This document shows, piece by piece, positions 57,421 through 64,000 of a stretch of DNA of 64,000 nt. Under the pieces are notes generated by a model. That model saw only the letters and a program-made list of their open reading frames with translations, did no database searches and was not told where the DNA came from. Source of the stretch: Glandiceps talaboti (lineage: Eukaryota; Hemichordata; Enteropneusta; Spengelidae). Both the position numbers and the translations under genes were made by a program. The DNA lies in the NCBI RefSeq assembly GCF_964340395.1, contig NC_135566.1, positions 7,113,501 through 7,177,500 on the forward strand, written 5' to 3'. Position 1 is the first letter of the stretch; the number at the start of each line of letters is the position of its first letter.

Positions 57421-59510
57421 CAATGTAACTATAGAACAGTTCAGTGTATATAAATTGATACCTCCATCATATCATGCATACTATGGTAATTGATACTGGC
57501 ATGTCATGTGATCCTTCAGCAGTCAATCAGAACATCAAGAGGAATGAAGGAATTAAACATATTTAGGACATGTGTACTGAAATATCCCACTGACAAGACA
57601 ACTAGATTTCAGTCAAATTCTACATGTTAATGTTGAGACATTTACATCCAAGTGTTTGACTTGAATGTTATAATCGTGCATCTGAGAAGATCAAGAGAAA
57701 TGTTCGTACTATTTCAAGACAAACATCACATAATATGTTTCCCACTAACATTACAAAACAGGTTTGAAGTATTTTACTCGGTAGTACATTGGATTGTGTT
57801 AATCAATCTATAAACCAAGAAGTCGATCAAGGAGCGAGTGCGACCATGAGATACTTAATTCAATTTATTCTATTTTGATTCAAGTGTCATTGTGTCCAGA
57901 ATAGCCCAAATAAGTCATGCCTGTAGGTTATTTGGTTAACTGTTGTCTTGTCAGTGCAGAATACTGAATGGACAGAGAGAGAAGTTTGTTGTCATTTGTA
58001 TTTAGGTTTGAAATAAACCCAACATGTATGGTGTAATTAAATGCAAATTAGTCTGAATACAGTCACAAACAAGCATTTTGTCTGTGTTTGTTCACAAATC
58101 TGGACTATTGTTCGTGGAGCTGTGAGCTGTGAGAAAGGTTGATGTTACATGTAACAATACAAACTATCTTTAGGTTTGTCTTCACAAAGTTACCACATTT
58201 GCAACATAATTGGACAACCAAGTGAAAGCTTTGAAATTACTAAAAAATTGTCTTGTAGAATTGGCAAACCTATGGAAATGTTGAACACAGTCCCTCTATG
58301 ATGGCGTAGACTATGTGTTGAAGTAATACAGGCATCACTGTTTGTTAAGATGCACTCGCTGCAACTTAAAAAAAGTTTTTGTTTATAGATGTAATGATGT
58401 AATCGTAATATCATACACCCTGAACAGTGTTGAATCCTATGTGGGTAAACAAATGTGTGTACTGTAGCAGTAGTATGGTGTAATATTTCCAATCAAATTG
58501 ATATTTAGTTCTGCATCCAACAATCAACACTCCAATACATTACGATTTCTACTTATCGTCAGTGCAGGTTTAAAATTGTTTAAAACTGACTAAAATTTGT
58601 TTTAGTCAGTTAACTTGTTAATACCTTTAGTGTAGATCAGAAAATATTCAAATCTAGGTGAGTTGTAAAACGTCATGTTTTACTTAAGCAATTGTAAATG
58701 GTATTGTTGTATTAATACCATTGTTCCATCAGATTGTAGGGGATGTTCCAGAGTAGAAATTTAACTAAGCCATACATCTTGATTAATATCTCTCTCACAA
58801 TGTTGTAATCTCACTTTTTGAATTGTGCATGTGTGAACCATTTAATGTTTAGTGGTGTGACTTATCAAAATAGTCATTGCAGATAATCATGACATTTGTG
58901 GCCTTTTTCCTGTGTATCAGATGAATAGAACATGAAGTCTGTTCTTCCCAGATGAGAGTATAAAAGGTTGGTAGTTATTCTGAGTTCGAATTTTGAGAGG
59001 ATTTGTACCTCCCTTTAGCCCAGGGACATGTCAGATTTGGTATTTAAAGGCTGGCTCAGTAGTAAGTTGTGATTTATACCATGCCTTGCAGTGAATGACA
59101 ATAGGTTTGAAGCAAGTCTACAGAAAACAGCTAGTGTCTTATGAAGACAATAGGGAACAATAGAGGCATGTCCTGGTTACTGATCAAGTATGTGCAAGAA
59201 TTCACAGGCTTATTCCTCACTGGGTTGCAAATAGGCTTTAATTGAAATAGAGCAGCACAGATGCGACACTGTGACGTGTTTGATTAATGGTTCCGCTAAA
59301 GACATCACAATGAGCCCTTGGGGTTTTTGTAATGTGTAACAGGGTAGTAGGACCATTGCAGTACAGTGACTACACCTATCCTGGTATTTTAACTTTTCCT
59401 GGGGGACCATTTATACATTTTCCATTGATGGACTAGACTATTTTAGGAACACGTTCCCCTGTCCATAGATGAGGGATAACAGCATGTATATCAAAGGTCT
59501 TGAACCAGCT

Positions 59511-59581
59511 ACGTGTGAGAAGCAGATAATTTTAGATCACTGCAAAATTGCACATGCTAGATACACCAAGAGCAGTACTAT
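59511..59581 (+). repeat. Perfect 71-bp direct duplication, copy 1
   Basis: Begins ACGTGTGAGAAGCAGATAAT and ends CCAAGAGCAGTACTAT. It is identical to 60045-60115 (534 bp away). Confidence 0.95.
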
Positions 59582-60044
59582 AGCAACTCCTATGTAGGAC
59601 AGAATGACTATCTAATTATTGGTTAAAATTGATGGTGTTTTTGGTCATAAATTTAACGTGAATGACTTTGAAAATACAAAATGTACCAGGCACCCAAAAC
59701 ATTCCAGCAACCATTTTTTTTTTTTACAAATAAGCATTTGTCTTAGAAGGATTAACCACTTTTTGTGAAGTCTTGGTCACTATTTCTTTGGCAAAAGATG
59801 ACAAAATGGTAATTTGTACTTAGACTGTTACATGTGCACAAAATATTACACAGACAGAGATGACTTCCTTGATGGTCAGAATGTTTTTGTTTTGGTAAAT
59901 ACACAATATATGGGATTGAACTTTTATCAATATTACAGATGAAAATTGTACTCACAGAGCAAAAAAATTATTACATGTAAAAATTATGAAAAATTATTTT
60001 TAAAAATTTATTGGGAATAGAAGTTTATATGTAACTCCATAAAA

Positions 60045-60115
60045 ACGTGTGAGAAGCAGATAATTTTAGATCACTGCAAAATTGCACATGCTAGATACAC
60101 CAAGAGCAGTACTAT
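60045..60115 (+). repeat. Perfect 71-bp direct duplication, copy 2
   Basis: Identical to 59511-59581 over 71 bases, with unrelated flanks on both sides. Confidence 0.95.
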
Positions 60116-60753
60116 TATACATTAAACCAGCATACATTAAACCTTGTTCTTGCATACATCATGTGCTGATGAATGAAAAAAACTAATGAACTGTAAAACT
60201 AATATACAGAGTTCATTATGCCAAACTTTTATGTGAAAATGTTGTCGAACTCCTCTGTGAGATGTGCTGCAGCTCAGAGAGCAAAACTTTCTATGAGCAG
60301 GTTGCCCTTATGAGTGACTGATAAACTGAAACATTAAGGGACCATCGCACAATGTCACACAAACTCAACAAACAAATATCCTTCATTTAGGAAAAAAACC
60401 GTCCCCCTTCCCCCTAAATGAACATTCACAGGTGTGACTTTGACATGTTATATATGATGTAAACCATGACGACAACCATAGTGGTCACACCACCAAGATC
60501 GATGCAATGTAAAAACATGATGGTAAACAGGAAATTCAAACCTTGGAACCTGTTTACTGAGAAATACATCAAACATTGTGACTACCAGAAACCCAGCATT
60601 GTATCTCACATTAGGAGTAATTTTTATCAACTAATCAACATCTCAGTAGTAAATACAGAAGCTGTTATCATTGAAGGAGTGAAAGTTTTCAAAATTTGGT
60701 TAGAAGTGCGAAAATGAAGTTCAGCAATTGCATTGATGCCAGACCCCCCCCCC

Positions 60754-60809
60754 CTAAACAAACGAAGTTCGCTTACTGAGCTTGTGTGAGATTGTGCGAT
60801 TGTCCCTAA
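60754..60809 (+). repeat. Dispersed ~55-bp element, copy 2
   Basis: AAACGAAGTTCGCTTACTGA, then GCTTGTGTGAGATTGTGCGA and TTGTCCC. It matches 44661-44716 with a handful of mostly transition changes. Confidence 0.6.
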
Positions 60810-62794
60810 CAATATTAAGGTTTTCTGTCAAATGTGATGCAGCTTCATGTAATTTTAGCAGACATATATGACTTTTAACGGTGGATGAAACAATACCAAT
60901 AAAACTATAAACTGTATCGAAAATTGAAATTTCCAAAACTGGTAAGAGATATCTGTCGAACAATGAAGACTTGTAATATACATGCAACACATAGAACAGT
61001 ATTTACTGTTCCTATTCTAAAGAAAACTGTTTATCAACGAAGTAAACAGGTCTTTACTTCAACCATTATGATGTATAGAGTAGGATTATTGGCGGTGACC
61101 TGTGATTGGGAACAACTGATCCAAAACAACAAACAACACACATCACTGATTTTACAATATGCTACCTAAACCTAACCAAAGTACCACACACCCACAAAGT
61201 AACAAGACATGAATAACAAACGACAATTGTCTTGCATTTTGCAACCATTGTTTGCTTTACTACAATCTCTCTATCATAGAAAGTGTGGCTTATATACATA
61301 GATTTCAAGCCAAATTCTGTCCTGTCAAACGTGTTCGGAAAGTAACTTGTGGTTGAGAAAAAAGGATGATTGTTTGGATGAAACCAGAGAACATAGCGGT
61401 AACACATGTGGGACTCCTAGTATCTAGTTGGCATTTGCCACCACATTGTAGAGCTAAGAGGCTATTCTATAAAGGGCTGCTATAGCATACTATAATTTGC
61501 TTTCTTTGAGAGTCTGCTTGTCCAATATTTATATAGCCAACCGAGTGAAAGTTAACAGTTCATTGCAGACAATTCCATGTACTAGCATGGAATACTAATT
61601 CTACTCACATTCCTACATGTATGTCCTTGTGGGTAAAAGCTGGTGAAAAAAACCCTACCTTTTTGCTATCAAATTAGCAAATTTGACATTGTCACACAGT
61701 GTTGGATATGAAACGTGTAAGTGTGTGTAAATGAATGAAATAGTGGCCTTGGATCGTGAAACACATCGTTCATTTTACTGTGAACTGAGACTGGCCATGT
61801 TTTTGGACAGCATCCAACAGACACTGAATTGTAAATGGTCAGTTCTTGTAATGAAATCGCCACCAGTACAGACGAACTCAAAAGAACCTTTTTTTTCATC
61901 GTACAAATGTACATGTACGTTCTTATTGGCACTGACAGGTGTGTATCATACAGAATGACAAGATCACGTAACTAGAGCTCAAAATGTCATTTTTAGAAAT
62001 GTCATAATGATGGTGGAGTATACTATCATGCATAGTAAACAAAACTTTTACAGGTTTTGATGAATGAAAACCCAAGTTAAAATCGATAACTCGTACCACT
62101 AGAGCTTTCTGCTTTTTACCACTTTCATTTTCAAAGGTCGTGAGACCTAGAACAGTGGTGTTGAAAGATGGAATCCAAAGAACATTAACATGAATGACCA
62201 GAGCGAGGTAGATGGAATTTCAATACCTCTTGGTCGAGTACTCTAAATTGTGTACACAGTTTACCAAAGGAAGAATAAACGTACAAATAGTGTGCAGTAA
62301 ATAGTTTTCACACCAAACAAGAATTGGGGGTGTAAGAAGTAATGTCAATTTGGTTTCTACAGAAAATTTGTCCATTGACTTGACAAGATCACAGAGGTCT
62401 GTATTTTATACAGAATAGCCTATCTACTTATCTTATACGGTCTAATGATTCAGTTAAGATTTGCACACACTATTCGCCACTATGATATTACAATGATATC
62501 CACACACAAATTCAAATCACCATCTTCAAAAACCCACTTTGCTGAACTACAATAAAGGTACCTTTCTGTGTGCTATCCATTGTTAATCATGAAATGTGCT
62601 AGCATTGGAAGAAAAACTGGTTGTATAATATTCTGTACCAGATTAAAAGACAGTAATTATGTGTACAAGATTATATATTTCTATAGAATGTGCACCTATA
62701 ACCCAGAGACTTGTCACTGGGTTTCAAATCATGAAATTCATTGACAAACCATCCATACACAGAAAATTTAGCACTCAACTACCTTATTTTCACC

Positions 62795-62915
62795 TAAAGT
62801 TTGGCACTTATGAACGGCAACATGTTTCACAGAAAGTTTGGACAGTGAACTGCAACATGTTTCAGAGAAGTTTTGGCATTCTGAACTGCAATATGTTTGA
62901 CAGAAAGTTGGGATG
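62795..62915. repeat. ~45-bp tandem repeat, ~3 copies
   Basis: Units contain CATGTTTCACAGAAAGTTTG followed by GAACTGCAA. Confidence 0.75.
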
Positions 62916-64000
62916 CATGTCATATTTCATAGTACCATACCTGTCACAAGAGATGCCACTCTTTTGCCTTGTTAGAAGCCCACAACGTTCATTGTACATG
63001 TACAGTATGACTTCAAAGTAAGAAACATTACCTACAAGCATTGGAGGATTTAGTTGCATATCACATCATTTCTTGGCAACAACTTTCCAGTTGCAGTGTT
63101 TTAAGTCTTAGGACATGTTCCACTTTGTATGCAACTTGTAGTTTCTTTGCTTCTGTATTGTCATTGATTATTAGTATCTAGAAGCAACAAATCTGAGAGA
63201 AATTGTTCATGTCCCCAGTGATCAGTTATACATATATCCATCCAACCATACTGTACACCCATGTCTGTACATAATCTCTCTTAGAATGTTTAATTGTGAA
63301 CACAGATAGAGCAAAATACTTTATATTTCAGACATATAGTGTCAACACCTTCCTGAATTTCAACCAGTTTATGGAGAATTGGACGAATTCAGTACAGACT
63401 CTAAGGACATTTAAATATGATAGTGTAGATTTTTAGACACAAAAAAAATCAAACCTTGGAAAAACGAAACCCTGGATTCAGAGGGGTTTTGGTTTGTGTC
63501 TTCCCATATGAAATATTGTTGAATATGTTGTAAGAATGTCACAACTTTAAACTGAAAGGTGCTGTGGCATACATGTATTTCCTCCTTGTAAGAAATTTGA
63601 GGGGGGTGGGGGTGAGATGCACAGATGCAAATGCTTGATCATAATGTGTTTTACCTCTTAAAAGCCATGGCTGTTACATTATGTTACAGTACTATGCAAT
63701 CAATGGAAATGTTTTGACATCATACCCTTAGAACTCTCTATGGAGATTATAACCAAATGTTGCATTATATAATCGCACAATTTTTCTTTTGTGAAAGTAG
63801 AAAAATAATTATTTGGTGTAGTTATTTAAAGTCTGTGAAATTTGATTACAAATTTTCTTTAAGGTCGGTTTTTAATATCCCAACCAACGTAGAACAGTTA
63901 TTGATTGGTTCATTACTTGGTTAAACAGTGATGAAAGCACTTTGTGTAATGAGCCATAATATTGAGGAGTGGAATGCCAAAACATGGTGAAATGATGTAA

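Larger units (their letters stand above)
53694..64000. other. Downstream region without recognised exons
   Basis: Ten kilobases of AT-rich DNA with degenerate repeats (54436-54900, 55305-55395, 56780-57420, 62795-62915), a 71-bp perfect duplication and one dispersed 55-bp element. It may be a long intron or 3' flank of the unrecognised gene. A candidate short terminal exon after the acceptor at 55829 was considered but is weak. Confidence 0.5.

Noticed and set aside
56986-57423. Cysteine/histidine-rich 145-codon minus-strand ORF
   Set aside because: Degenerate CTGCAG-type repeats read as TDCHAAVH motifs; no splice or conservation evidence.

Overview
This is a piece of an animal nuclear genome: AT-rich, with spliced genes separated by long introns, GT-AG splice sites, micro- and minisatellites and non-LTR retrotransposons. 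The mix of a canonical Hv1 proton channel, a single alpha/gamma-type PP1 catalytic gene, a tRNA-derived SINE with an (ATT)n tail and APE-type LINEs suggests a marine invertebrate, perhaps a non-vertebrate deuterostome (hemichordate, cephalochordate or echinoderm). The species cannot be fixed from this sequence. There is no sign of prokaryotic, phage or CRISPR content.

Four host genes can be supported. (1) HVCN1, minus strand, 5' part only: exons 19859-19608 and 3455-3143 carry S1 to S4 of the voltage-gated proton channel, and the remaining exons lie left of base 1. (2) PRKRIP1, plus strand, complete: six exons from 21132 to 27867 encode a 185-residue spliceosome-associated protein. (3) A PP1 catalytic subunit gene, minus strand, complete: seven exons from 42276 to 33577 encode 328 residues with every metal and catalytic residue in place. 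(4) An unrecognised gene, plus strand: a proposed short first exon at 46696-46714 joins in phase to a clear exon at 53310-53693; the rest was not found or lies to the right. HVCN1/PRKRIP1 and PP1/unknown are head-to-head pairs, and PRKRIP1/PP1 are tail-to-tail.

Non-genic content dominates. HVCN1 intron 1 (16 kb) holds an unusual run of tandem arrays with 20- to 84-bp units, a G-rich tract and a 1-kb inverted repeat. PRKRIP1 intron 1 holds a LINE with a long open endonuclease/reverse transcriptase frame but damage at the ORF1-ORF2 junction. A MITE-like element lies at 912-1307. Two SINE copies, two LINE 3' relics, a small palindromic repeat family and a dispersed ~80-bp repeat family are scattered through the window. 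From 53.7 to 64 kb I find no convincing exon, only degenerate repeats and one perfect 71-bp duplication.

The four genes do not form a pathway. The notable arrangement is HVCN1 lying next to a PP1 catalytic gene, which recalls the HVCN1-PPP1CC neighbourhood of vertebrates, here with PRKRIP1 in between.
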